From the NCBI GenBank assembly GCA_020055645.1, contig CM034546.1, forward strand, positions 98,208,001-98,272,000: a stretch of 64,000 bases of DNA, read 5' to 3'. The position numbers and the translations under genes are program-made. Below the pieces are notes generated by a model. That model had not been told where the DNA came from and did no database searches. It saw nothing but the letters and a program-made list of their open reading frames with translations. Positions 26,223 through 39,400 of the stretch are shown here, piece by piece. The stretch's first letter is position 1. Every line of letters begins with the position of its first letter. Origin of the DNA: Tomocerus qinae (Eukaryota; Arthropoda; Collembola; Entomobryomorpha; Tomoceridae).

Positions 26223-29200
26223 CTAAACAAAAATAAAATAATAAATTGTTAGTCTTCAGCTTTGAAAGTGTCTTTGCTACTTTCCAATCATTACTTAAGT
26301 AAATAATAATGTTGAATGGTCAAAAGAAATAGTCTTACGTAAAAACTTTATTTATATAAGTATATGCCTTGGTAAACAGTTCATTATGTTTTAAAGCAAT
26401 TGATTAACAATGTGCTGAGAATTCATGTTCCAGAACTTCGACTTTACAGCAACTGAAAAACATATAATGTACATAATGAAAATTGATGACCCTTAAATTC
26501 ATAGAAGTTAAACAAAATTCTAAATCTGTTTACGATATTTACGTTTTTAGATTCAGAAGACAATGATAACAGCGTGTTACCAAATTGTTGAGGTATATTT
26601 GTCAAAGTTCCTTCGAGAAATGTTAGGTTCGAAAAGTTCACACACTAGTAGTAGGAAGTTTCCAATTACACTGACCAGTCATAGTCATCTTGACTTAAAA
26701 GGGAACATCAGATACACACACGCAACGCACAAAGAAAACACTTGATAGTCCCTCCACTCAAAACATCAGACGAAAGCAAAGAGATGAAATCGTAGTCTTC
26801 AAATATATTGGAAAAAGTAAAGAAACTAAAGACTACGATGGTCAAAATAGCGGTAGCAGTTGTAGTAGCATTTTTTTCTTTATTCAGCAAAGATAACTTG
26901 GTATCTTAGATGCTGAATATCTGCTTGTCTCAAAAGTAAGACAATCTTGTACACAGTATAGTGTTCCTAAATTCTTTAGAACGACTACATGAAGATGAAG
27001 CCCTGTACTAAAAAAGAAATCTTGCTTGTACAATAAATCCGATCCGACAGAAGAGAAACTATTCCGACCGCAAAATAATCGGTATCGGTAATTCGTACAG
27101 TTAAATAAATAGCGAAATAAAAAGTTAACAACGAATGCACTACTCTTTTTACGAGGACAGAAGCACAACAACGCTGGATTTGATTCTAGTCCATATCATA
27201 ACTAAATATTTCAGGGCAGTTGCAAGTGTCGATCGGTCGGTAAGCTGTTTCCCAGTTATGCAAGCTTCGAAAACTCAATAGTATTATGCAGTGCTTTCAG
27301 AGATGAGGAGTTTGGATGGATGGCTGGATGGACCACTTAAATGGAAATAATTTTCTCCTTTCTCAGTAGCTCTTTTTAAAAACAATAAAATTTGGACTTC
27401 AAACGGGCTGTACTGTAGGGCACAGAAACAGCTTAATGGCCGTGTGCTGAGTGTAAGGAGCTATGAAGGAAGCAGAGACGATTGAAGATCACGGAAAACC
27501 TACATAAAGACAAGAAGTTAATATACGTAATGACCCACGGGGTATTAGCGAAATGGTCAAATTAAAAATTAATGCCCATTAAGTAATGTTCGTACATTAC
27601 GCCTATCATCTATGTCAGTTTTTTCGTATAACATCCCTAAAAATACTATTTAAGCACAACACGAAGAGAGAGATCTTTTTATATGTAATTCCACCACAAC
27701 AACACACAACGAACGTATTCTGATTACGTCGAAAACTTTTCAAAAAGGTCACTTTTTTGTCTTAAGTTCTACATTAAACAGTATAAGAAAATCGCTTTGC
27801 ATAGTTCTTTCTCTTTTCTTATTGGGATCAAAATTTTCACCGAACTTTTACCAGACTAATCAGCGCGAAAAGAATTAGGAGAAAGTTGGGAAAGTTGACG
27901 TTTATTGGGATGAGAAAAAAGAAAGTACAATGTAACGTCACTTTCTTTTCTTGTCATACTGTATTCTATCTCGTAGTAGAAGGATTCCTATTATTACGAT
28001 TCCGAAGAAGAAAGTTGAGCTATTTATGACTACAACTGAAAGTTATTATATACTTTATATATTTGATTTCAACTTCTGCCTTGCACATGTATCCTTCTTG
28101 TTATGAATATGAACGCAAACGGTAAGATACCTATTTGTAACATTTAAAAAAATATCGATCCCTAAATTGTAACGAAAATAGAAAGCACCATTTTATGACA
28201 AAATATAATACGTTGCTTTTATGATTTCTGCCACTTCCTCCAAATTAATAATATTTCTATCTCCGCTACTTCGCCTAGTATGTATCCGAAAGTTTTGTGT
28301 TATTTAAGTATATATAAAACCAAATTATATCTTCTTCAAAGAGCAAAGCCTGTGTTTGCTGTTGTGAGGTAATACTAATAGAATAGATACATATTCTCAT
28401 CTCAACTCTTGGTCTGACGAGTATGAGTATAATCAAATTCCAGACAAACACCTTTGTTTACATATTATACATATCTATACCTAAGTAGAAATAAAATATT
28501 ATCTGAACCTGAACATGCATGTACATGGTAGGAAACTAAGAGATAAGGAAACTTTTGGAAACTACGGTGCTTTCTAGTTTTAGCCACATCATGGCGGAAC
28601 ATGGTGAAAAATAGAAACGAATTTAATTTTTTCAGCTACTTGAGCTATTTACATATTAGATAGGATAATAAGTGACAATTACGATCTATGTAACACTTGG
28701 CGTAGTATAAAATAAGCACTATTATAGTACTTGTAGAAATTCAAAAACATGTTTTATTTAAAAGCTTAAAACTCAAAAATTGAATTGTAAAACGGAATAA
28801 TTTACAATAGTTTTGTTGCTATAATATGTAAATATGTATAATATGCAAACAATTTGGATAAATATATATGAACTAAGTCTTTTTTGGTTTAAAATTTTTT
28901 AATTTTTACATTGTTTTTGGATTCCAATATAATCTATACGCACTAGATACACTTATGTGAAAAGTGATTTAACTTTAATCATAGTGATATATTTAATTTT
29001 CAAATGAGATTAACTTTTCTTTGTTCTTTCTGCTATGCATATGAATTTAGTATGATGGAGAGTTTTGCCTTTGTAAGCTGTTTGAAACACCACATTCTAT
29101 ATAGACACACACAATAGCTAAACTGTTGGCAGGCTCAAATCATTTATTAGATGTTTGGGATGAATAAACCCAATGTCATAATAATAAACAATAGTAAAAG

Positions 29201-30775
29201 TGGTAGGTAGCTAAATCTCTTCTGCTGTGATTCATTCACATTATCATAATAATAATATTACACCCATTGGTGATTGGCTGAAGTTACTTAGAAATGTTGG
29301 AATGAAAGTTCGTAAGCTACTATCTTGCTTTGTTAGGTTAGGTAACACTTAGATGTATTTGGTAAATAACACCATCAATATCAATAGTTGTATGCATATG
29401 TGTATGTATGTACTAGATAGATAAAGAGTGATATCTATCAAATTTTTAACCTGAGCTTTGGAGTTCAGTCAGAAAAGATGTGAGCCCGAGCCCCTTTCAG
29501 GAGAAATGTGATATTGTTGTTTGTGTTGACAGGAATGGGGCAGGCAGAAAACCAAAAATGGTTATATTGAATGTTTTAAAAGTTAAAATCTAAACCAAAC
29601 TTCAGTAAAATGTCCAAATCCAAATGTCCAGCCCTGTCCCTCAACCTCAACTGACTGTCGAACTCGAAGAAAGGAAACCCTTCAGCCACCATTTTCCACC
29701 TACTAAAACCTGTAGTAGGTATGTACGTGCCTACTACCTATTAGTGTATATAATAACTATACTTTTATTTATATAGATAAATATGTGTGTATATGTATAT
29801 GGAAATATCATCATATATATAAATGTCTAAATGTATGTATATACATACACATAGGTACTATATACACTTTGTGATTATACTATGTATATAAACTTTTATG
29901 CTTTGTGTACCAAGTGCCAAGTACCACCGTCCATCTATGTTATGTATCCCCATAATATTCCGTCTATACATTGTGGTGGTGTCTATTCTATTATCGGATA
30001 TATTATGTGTATGTATGCATGCATGTTTATGTACTTCTGCTGTTCTGTGCTAGTCAGCTAGTCCAGTGCAGTACCACCGCATATCAGCTGTACTCGGCTG
30101 CGCTTTGCTTTGTTGTATAAAATCAGCTCAGCTCTATATAGTTCTTGTGTGTTTGTTTGGGTTAAAATAAAAGTGTATAAAGTATGATGATGTTAGATGT
30201 TCTATTGTATTCATGCTTCATTCATACTCGCTCTTTCTGTAAGTCTGTCGTGTAACAAAGCTGTATACACAAATGCTATATCTCTATCAGCACATCAGGA
30301 TAAGAGTAGGATCCGAATATGTATGCGTATGTCGCCAAATGTATTCTGCTGATTTCAATTTCAATCCAACATGTATGCAAAAATTCTTGTAATAAAAATA
30401 CAAGTACCACGGCTTTTTTAATTAATGAGTTTACGAAAAACTGGGATGGCGAAAATGTTTTGAATATTTAGATCTTCAATTTCATCCTTTGATTTCCAAT
30501 ATCTTTAAGTCTTCTAGTTTGGGTAACCGGATCGTAATAATATTATACTTCTTGCATTTATGCTTGATGCTGTGCTGAATGCTACCGCCGCCGCGCCGCT
30601 GAGGGCGTGCGCTAATGCTGAACTGAGTCAGCTGAGGGATATGCTGCTTGACTTACATATCCTTATTTTTCAAAATTCTTTTATATTACATATTAGCTAT
30701 GAAAATTCATAATGTTATATTATAATAAGATAGTTTATCGCATTGCCTTGATTATCTAGCAAGTTTTAATAAATC
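26223..30775. other. Divergent intergenic region between ZSWIM8 and RpS14
   Basis: This should hold the upstream non-coding exon(s) and promoter of ZSWIM8. Short open frames here look random. Simple-sequence tracts of TATG/TATA type occur at about 29390-29420 and 29750-29900. A TATAAAAT motif at about 30116 (+), followed by more AT-rich steps, is a possible core promoter but has no assigned transcript. A small GC-rich knot (CCGCCGCGCCGC) lies near 30586-30600. Confidence 0.4.
29755..29900. repeat. TATG/TATA simple-sequence region
   Basis: A run of alternating TATA, TATG and TGTA steps, including TATGTATATACATACACATA. It is an imperfect microsatellite with self-complementary segments. No function is claimed. 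Confidence 0.55.
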
Positions 30776-30779
30776 TGTA

Positions 30780-32075
30780 AGTGTCTCCGCAAGGCCGCAG
30801 AGAGGGGAGCACCGGGGCACTTGCCCCCCCGAAATCGAGAATTTTTTTTTAAAAATTGTCTAAAACCCATAAAATTTGGATGCCCCCCCGAAATTTTTTT
30901 TTGCCAGCGGTCCTGGCCATCGAGATGGGGGCAGTAGACCCACCCACATGAAATCGAAGAAAAAGAATTTTTTATACTTACTTTTTTATACTTAAAGCCT
31001 GAAAGTGGGATGTATTTCGGTTATTCGGAATATAATTTATCGCCCCGACTGGACTCTGCGTGCGACTGTTACCATCAATAATGAATAGGCAGTAAGAAAA
31101 TTCATATTATTAAATGCTAATAAACAGCAAGTTGCACAAATGTTCATTATGCTGCTGAAAATCACTTTATATTAGCCTGCTATAAATAATAAATCTTGGG
31201 GCGGACAATCTGGTTTGCTCTGTCGCTGTTTGTTTGTCTGCTTGATATGTGGAATGTGGACGGGGGTGGTAAAGCCTCCTAAATCGGAGAAAAAAATCTA
31301 CTTTTTTCAAAAAGGCTGAAAAAACGTTTGACAAGTGCAAGGCTGTATTGAGGGGGGGCATTGTGGGCAAATGATCGCCCCCAAAATCCAAGAAAAGAGG
31401 AAATTTTTTCTGAAAATAACAAAACATTTCGCGCTTTGCGCGATTTTATGTGAATTTTAGGCTATTTTTGACTCATATTAGACAAAATAAGCGAAAATTC
31501 GCGCGATTATGCTTATTATATACTAGTTGAATCCTAGCACATAAAGTGTGCTAGAAAATGTTGAAATAAACTAATTTCTAGCGACTGCGCATTGGCCCGA
31601 ATTTCATAGACCGTTGATTGGACTCAGTACTGATAGTCTAGTCTTTGCTCATTAATTACAAATATTACGGACATATATACAAAAATTTATTCAAGAATAG
31701 TGAAAGAATTCCATGCGCATGTCCCACTTTACGCTTATGTAGAGTAATAAGTGTATAAAGTCATTGCCCCCTCCGAAATCGATTTCTAAATACTGTACTA
31801 AACAAGTGCCTTAATTATCGCCATGCACATGCACATGATTATGCTGAATATCTACCTTTCGAAATTCAGTGACACACACATGCACTCTACTCAATACCGT
31901 ATTTAGAAGTCGATTTCGGGGGCGGGTAAGGGTGTCATTAAAAGATATATTTACCTATAAAGGTATCAGATATATTCGCCCGAAACGCGAAACATTTAGC
32001 CCCTTTTTGTCGAAAATGAAGCAAAAGTGGCCTAAAAATCACATAAAATCGCGCGACGCGTGAAAATTTTTGGTA
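30780..32075. repeat. Cluster of degenerate transposon-like repeats with poly-G/C tracts and nested inverted arms
   Basis: Repeated GCCCCCCCGAAAT-type tracts followed by T-runs occur at about 30825, 30880, 31355-31385 (reverse sense), 31765 and 31915 (reverse). Two nested inverted pairs are visible. The outer arms are 31421-31464 and 32028-32070, sharing GCGCGATTTTATGTGA. The inner arms are 31761-31800 and 31889-31929, sharing CCGAAATCGA(T/C)TTCTAAATAC. The arms are diverged, so this looks like old non-autonomous elements inserted into each other. No transposase frame is seen. Confidence 0.6.
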
Positions 32076-32500
32076 GTTTGAGAAAAAATTCTTTTTTCTT
32101 TAGTGCTGAGCTGAAAATTTCAAGAAATGTCAATCTAAACTGGAGTTTATTGTTTTAAGTTTTTTAAAAAGTAATATGCACATCACAATTAACGCTTTCC
32201 ATTCGCATTGTATCCACAATCCACCCACACTATATATTCCACGCTATCCATTCATTTATTCGTTGTCCATCCATCAGTATCGGCCCGGCGGCAGCAATCC
32301 AAATTGCCAGTGTCATCAGGCTCTTTCCGTTCATCCAAGCAGGTTTATAGGGAAAGTATACTATAGACACAGAGAGATATGCTAGAATGGACAGAGACTG
32401 AAACAATTTTTGAATTTTCCTTTCCTCCGTAGTAATAGCGGCCATAGTGGCGCTGCACTAGAGAGCATTCATTCTGTGCTGTGTATGATTTTGGTGTGTT

Positions 32501-32586
32501 CTCTTTCAAACATTTACCTTGCTGTCCGGTCCGGTACCTTTCGAATTCGAAAGCAGTGCTTTTGGCCATTTTCAATTAAAAACTAG
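32501..32586 (+). promoter_or_regulatory. RpS14 non-coding first exon with 5' TOP-like start
   Basis: A pyrimidine tract TTCTCTTTC at about 32499-32507 resembles the 5' terminal oligopyrimidine start of animal ribosomal-protein mRNAs, which couples translation to TOR signalling. A donor AACTAG|GTAATT follows at 32587. The next acceptor (ATTATAG, ending 32801) is 19 bases before the RpS14 ATG. The start base is inferred from the motif. Confidence 0.5.
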
Positions 32587-32820
32587 GTAATTTTTAATAA
32601 TCATTTTTACCCTAATAAATTGTACTCTAATTTTATGTGTTTGGTAATAGTTAAAAGACGGATTATTATTATCAAATGTGCGTATGGAGTGGCTATACAT
32701 AAATGTGCTTTGCTATTGTCATATTATACATTCAACATTATAGTTGATAGTGGTTATTGTTAATGCTTATTAAAACGTGTTGCGTATTTTTAATATTATA
32801 GGGTTTAAATCAAAATCAAA

Positions 32821-34333
<1,513 letters not shown>

Positions 34334-34419
34334 TTCAATCCCAATGAATTTATTCATAAAATTGTTTCTGTTCCAACTTTGTGGGGCTTAGATTTATTCC
34401 AGTTAAAATTACATTATGG

Positions 34420-34425
34420 AATAAA
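34420..34425 (+). terminator. RpS14 polyadenylation signal AATAAA
   Basis: AATAAA 87 bases after the RpS14 stop codon. A second one follows at about 34443, within GAATAAATAAATG. Confidence 0.6.
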
Positions 34426-34732
34426 GTCGACATCTGGCACTTGAATAAATAAATGATTTTGGTGATTTTTTTACCATTTAAGGTATAGTTATTGTCGCAT
34501 ACACTGGTCTTTGTTTTAGTCATTATTTTACATAACACTATTTAATCACCAAATAATACTACAACTACATTCATTCTAATTGAGTGGAAGGACTGCTTCC
34601 CAATTTTCATCCTTTTTTTAATTTTCTATTTAATCCCGTCGTGTTATGCAATATCTCATGCTCAGTGAAACAAATAACAGGGTCGGCAGAAAAAGTGATG
34701 ACCAATTTCGAAGTCAAAATTATAGTTTTTGT

Positions 34733-35411
34733 TAGTGTTGCCCCGATGCGGGTATTTTGCCGCATCGGCGTTCCCGATGCATCGGCCATTTTCATTTGGC
34801 CGATACCGATGCAAGGCCGATGCATCGGCTGATGTAGCGAAACTTGATACGCAGAAAAATTAAATTTTAATTTAATATACAGACAGTATAGGCATCGATC
34901 GCTTTGAGTAGCTAACACTTGACTAAAAATTTAAAAGCCAGAAATAAGTCAAGCAAACTTCAAAATTTATCTTTTGTACGAAAAGCAGCGAAGTAAAGTT
35001 GTTTTGCTCTTTTGCTTATAGAGATAATTATTTGAAACAACATGGCATCTCCAGATAGGGGTAGAAGTTTAAAGTTTTAAATAATATAGTAAAGCGGAGT
35101 TTATCATGTTTTATGCGCGTTTTGCAATTTCATTTACTTTGTGTATGCAAAGTCAACTATTTATGCTAAAATATAAAATAAAATCTTCATTGCAACTTAG
35201 TAGTGGTAAGATGTCGTATTAAAAAGTCACTATATCACAAAATCAAAAAATTAAAAAAAAATTATTTGTAATTTTCACCGTGTAGAGATATTTTTTTAGA
35301 TCTGGGTCGCATCGGCCAAAGAATCGGCCTACAGGCCGATTCTGGTATTTGAAAATGGCCGATACCGATGCATCGGTAATAGACGGAAATAGCCGCATCG
35401 GGGCAACACTA
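34733..35411. mobile_element. Non-autonomous hAT-like MITE with 8-bp target duplication
   Basis: The 679-base element starts TAGTGTTGCCCCGATGCGG and ends with the reverse complement of those bases. It is flanked by a perfect 8-base direct repeat GTTTTTGT (34725-34732 and 35412-35419). Eight-base duplications and TAGTG-type ends are hallmarks of the hAT superfamily. The subterminal regions carry many GCATCGGCC/GGCCGATGC motifs, which could be transposase binding sites. The middle is AT-rich and non-coding. It lies between the tail-to-tail genes RpS14 and PSMB4. Confidence 0.9.
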
Positions 35412-35689
35412 GTTTTTGTAATCAAATCATGCATATTCACTAACTTTTCATTTGGTTTTGTAGATTTTTTTATTTTTCTAGACTGTAATGGTGTAATGTA
35501 ATACAGAAATACATACAGCATTATTTATTCTTATAAAGTAGTAAATTAATAAACAATTTTTCATAAATTTTGACATGTTATAAAACTCCATCAAATCCCA
35601 CTTGTTGGAAAAGCAGTAGAGTAGAATGGGACAATATTATTCATAGCCTCTGTTCAGGGAGAAAGGCAATTAAAATACAATATGAATTA

Positions 35690-35957
35690 CTGTAAAAGGA
35701 AAAGTAAATAGAGCCCTGGGATTTCTTTGTAAGTTATTTGGCACGCGAATTTCATTGTTATCATTTTTGAAGTTGTTTTATGCGAAATAAATATGGAAAT
35801 AAACAGTATTCAACAGTGACATTATGCGGTTGTCTAGGATAATAGAGGTAGTTGCCAAGACAGTTGCCAATAAAATTTTGCGTTTTTCTGAAAACCTTTC
35901 AAAATTCGCTTATGGAAATTCGGGCTCCCAGGGCTCTATTTACTTTTCCTTCGACAG
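35690..35957 (-). mobile_element. TA-flanked MITE, copy 2 (mariner-like)
   Basis: A 268-base copy, inverted relative to 14834-15100, with TA at 35688-35689 and 35958-35959. The ends read CTGTAAAAGGAAAAGTAAAT and, at the far side, ATTTACTTTTCCTTCGACAG. The copies differ by a few substitutions and single-base indels, indicating fairly recent spread. It ends about 107 bases from the PSMB4 stop and so lies in its 3' flank or UTR. Confidence 0.85.
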
Positions 35958-36063
35958 TAGTTTAATATATATTTATTATTTATTTATTTTTTGCAAATAC
36001 TATTTGAGTTAATTATTACTCTTATGAATGACATATAATATATGGAGAATATGGAGATAATAC

Positions 36064-37352
36064 TTACTGGACAGCATTTGCCACAGACCAATCACTTTGA
36101 ACCTCCAATGGACCCTCAATTTGAGCTTCTCGTCCATCGGTGTATGCTACTCCAATTTGAAACTAAGAACATAAAATAAACAGTAAAGAATATAATTCTA
36201 TATTCTATACGGTAATAATTGACTTTTAAAATCAAACATGTTTAGAGTACCTTATTGAAAGCTCTGGCATCTCTGTAGTACAAAACTTTCATGCTCTCAA
36301 TGAGTAAATTTCTAGCTTCAAGTTCTGTGAGACTTCCACCGGCCTTCGTTCTATCGTCGACAGCGCTTCGAAGTAAAGCTGAAGCCAAATGTGCCCCATA
36401 ACCCGTGGCAATAACGGGATCTTTATATGATGTACCCAACTTGTCAACGGATCCAAGGAATCTGAAACATTTATAGCAATCTCTATAGTTGGGAACAATT
36501 TAGTTATATAATTTTAACAGTGAAGTTTTGATCGTTTTTTGTTCATCGTCATTTTCTTTGACATACTATGTACATTAACAGTTTTCAATTGCAAAACTTA
36601 ACTTACGGCTTCATTTCCCCGCCGACTTCATCAGAACCACCAACAATAAAGTTAACCCATAGCGGATCGAAATTGGATCTTTTGTTGTACAAAACTCGAG
36701 TCAGCCAAGAATGCAATGACCGGGACGTTAAACTGAATCCGTCATCTTTGCACTCTTCGGTTATTCTAATAACATTGTTATTATACAGAATAAATTATTT
36801 ACCAAAAATGCAAACCCAATTAACAAAATCAATAAAGAATAAACCCATATCAAGAAGCAATTTTTTAGTACTTTATAAAGTTAATAAATACATTAAAGTT
36901 TTGAGAATTGAGCAAATGAATAACTTACACCATCTGCTCAACAAATTCTTTTAGAAACTGGTAATCAGCGTAGTCACCCATGCAGCCCCAAATAGTATTT
37001 TTGTTGACCTTCATTAATCGTGGACAATTCCTATAACGAGCCAAAGAACCGTAACTTGCAAGCATATCAGCAGCCATCATGACACCTTTATCGAAGTGAA
37101 CGGCAATAACACTTGTTCCAGTAGTAACTGGAGTTCTGCAAAAATAGCAAAATCAATTACTATTAGAATACAGAACAACAAAATTATCTTATCACAATCG
37201 GAAATACACTGTCTCACTAATACTAATATTATATCTTATTAGATGTTAGATATTTTAATTGTCACTTACTGAGTATGCTTCATCGGATCGGCAACAATAC
37301 CACTTCTAGAACTTAGTGGAAAACGATCCATGTTTTGTAATACAGATTCCAT
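36064..37352 (-). CDS. PSMB4: Proteasome subunit beta type-4 (20S core, beta-7 position)
   Basis: Five coding exons: 37352-37270, 37135-36929, 36765-36607, 36461-36251 and 36162-36064. They give 252 residues (human 264). PSMB4 is a non-catalytic beta subunit of the 20S proteasome ring and is important for ring dimerisation. Visible family blocks are TTGTSVIAV, then AADMLASYGSLARYRN and GDYADYQFLK. After these come HSWLTRVLYNKRSKFDPLW, the ATGYGAHLA strand and RVLYYRDAR-like VLYYRDARAFNKFQIG. The N-terminal stretch before VTTGTS is a short propeptide. The TAA stop (36066-36064) overlaps a donor-like CCA|GTAAGTA, so a further exon is formally possible; the human protein ends only a few residues later, which favours the stop. 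AATAAA motifs lie at about 35970-35990. Confidence 0.97.
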
Positions 37353-37399
37353 TGTTAAACTGGTAAACCAAACTGCTACGATGTACGAATTTTTTCCTT

Positions 37400-38491
37400 T
37401 AAACTAAAATTCAAATTATAAGAAAAATGATGGCAAACGATTATGATCAATGATTGAGATTGAATGATATGAAATTTGAAGGCACAGGGCACAGTACAGA
37501 TAATATGCTGAATATATAGAAAAGGTAACGTAATATTAAGCTATATAAAACTCATTGTAATTATTATTATTATTACTATTTTGCAAAAACTTACTTATTC
37601 AATTCAATATATTCAGGCTAGTCTAAGCTTTAGAGAATAGTAAACGGAAGCTGTCAATTTAGAAAGTAAACTGACAAAACAATACTCTGTGTCGTCCGTA
37701 AAATGTGTATCTTCAAAATTTCATCAAAACAAATACCGGGGAAAAGATTTTATGTGAACGAGAATTATTAGAGAACTTGAACTTGAGCTGAGTGAGTCTG
37801 AAAGAGACGACAACATAGAGTGAGTTGACACAACTAAAAATTTAAACAAATTGCGCCTTTTGGGTGTTCTTTCTTTACTGCTAATGAGAACAGTAGATGG
37901 AAGCTGCAAGTAGAATATGCTTTTTAAAGTAGCTACAGCTTCCGAAAGCACGATTGTTGACCGTTTCTAATCGTCCTGTTTGATGTGAAAATGAACAAAG
38001 AGCAATCTTCGTTATCTAAAACTGCTTTCTATATTGCAAAAAACTCTAGTATATTGGGTTTAAAAGTTTATTTCAAAATGCTCAAATTCACAGACTATCT
38101 GTCAAGGCTCATATCAGACTACCATATTCTTACTCAACTCTCACGTATTTTTACGTACTTTTCGGGAGTGAAAGGTACCTTATACACTCAAGAGTGGATT
38201 AGAGTGGGAATGGGAGTGATGTATTAAGAATGTCGGCCTTAGGAACTTAGAAATTCCAAAGTCTTAAATCAAATCCCAATTAGTTCCAAAGAGTACCGAG
38301 TTGTAAAGTGGAACAAATCCAAGTGAATTGGAATTAGGACTGGGACTTGTCATTCATGGATTTATAATGTCCTCCCTCAACCTCTACCAGGGTTAAGACT
38401 ATGTGTGATGCTCTAAATATCATCTATGTTATAGTTGCAATTATTTCCTAAGGTAATTTTTAAGGAAAGTTGAAGGAAATATACCGATGTA
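37400..38491. other. Upstream region of PSMB4, no gene seen
   Basis: Contains the PSMB4 promoter by position and a short ATT-trinucleotide run near 37560-37577. Open frames at 37724-37951 (-) and 37985-38227 (+) match nothing recognisable. Confidence 0.4.
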
Positions 38492-38789
38492 CAGAGCTCA
38501 ACGAGTACCAAACGCACACGGTTGCAAAGGCAGTGGGAGTGAGTGTGGATGAATTACATGATTGAAATTTTTTCTTTTTTCAGGTAATTTAAAAATGTCA
38601 TAGATCAGTATCAATGATTATTCATTATTTTCTGTTATTTTTGTGAAAAATTATACATTTTTTCTTTTTTCAAATTTTTCTTATTATCATGTATTTCGTC
38701 CATACTCGACCCCATATATTAACTCGTTTAAAAAAGCGTCTCAGCCTTTTTTGTATTCGTGTAGTGGCTGGCTTAGTTGCCGAGCTCTG
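38492..38789. mobile_element. Probable TA-flanked MITE
   Basis: A 298-base segment whose ends are CAGAGCTC and GAGCTCTG. Both are flanked by TA (38490-38491 and 38790-38791), within a longer ATGTACAGAGCTC inverted match. The interior carries two near-identical TTTTTTCTTTTTTCA tracts. No second copy is in the window and the inverted ends diverge beyond eight bases, so the call is moderate. Confidence 0.5.
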
Positions 38790-38828
38790 TACATTTAACG
38801 CAGGGGGAACGAGTAGTCTCAGTCCATG

Positions 38829-38880
38829 ATTATTTATGTTTAAACCGCGTCTAAATTATTTATGTTTAAACCGCGTCTAA
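38829..38880. repeat. Two perfect 26-bp tandem repeats
   Basis: Units 38829-38854 and 38855-38880 are identical (ATTATTTATGTTTAAACC, then GCGTCTAA), followed by a five-base start of a third unit. This is a recent local duplication. Confidence 0.9.
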
Positions 38881-39369
38881 ATTATAAACGTGTCTGGAAC
38901 TTGGAAGCCAAAAGCAACCTCTTGAAATACCTAATTAACTGGATATCAATCTGTTTGTAATTTATTTGGATAATAAATCACAATGATTCATTGCGAGGCA
39001 TTTATCTGTCCGGTCCTGGTGTCTAGGAGGTCCTGGTCCCGGAGTTTAGATTTTTTTCTAAAATTGTATCGAAGAAGATGACAATAATTTAGTATACAAC
39101 TAGATTATTGTAGAAATAATGTTTTTGAAAGGAAAACGAAATAGAGTCTGATGATAATATGAAACTAGTCACTCTAAGATTTTCCGGCAAATAAACTATA
39201 AACAACCAGAAATTGGATTCTGGGGCGATTTTTCCTTACAAGGATTGCATATTTCTAAGTATAGCAAATGTGATCATTATATTATAATATTACATATGAA
39301 TAAGATGGTATTTGTACTCGCTTATGTTAAGCTTGTTTATGTTTTTATTAACAGAATATAATGTCTTTG

Positions 39370-39375
39370 TTTATT
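39370..39375 (-). terminator. NPC2-like gene polyadenylation signal AATAAA
   Basis: AATAAA on the minus strand 26 bases past the stop codon of the NPC2-like gene, giving a very short 3' UTR. Confidence 0.55.
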
Positions 39376-39400
39376 TGAAACCATATCTTTTCAACATGAA

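Noticed and set aside
26620..26645. GGTTCGA-like motif considered as a tRNA TPsiC arm
   Set aside because: No matching acceptor stem, D-arm or anticodon arm was found at the expected distances.
31167..31427. 86-codon minus-strand frame within the poly-G/C repeat cluster
   Set aside because: It lies wholly inside degenerate repeat DNA and contains low-complexity residues from the homopolymer runs. It is not a transposase.
35824..36012. 62-codon plus-strand frame in MITE copy 2
   Set aside because: It consists mostly of the MITE sequence itself, and the equivalent frame in copy 1 is interrupted, so it is not a conserved coding region.
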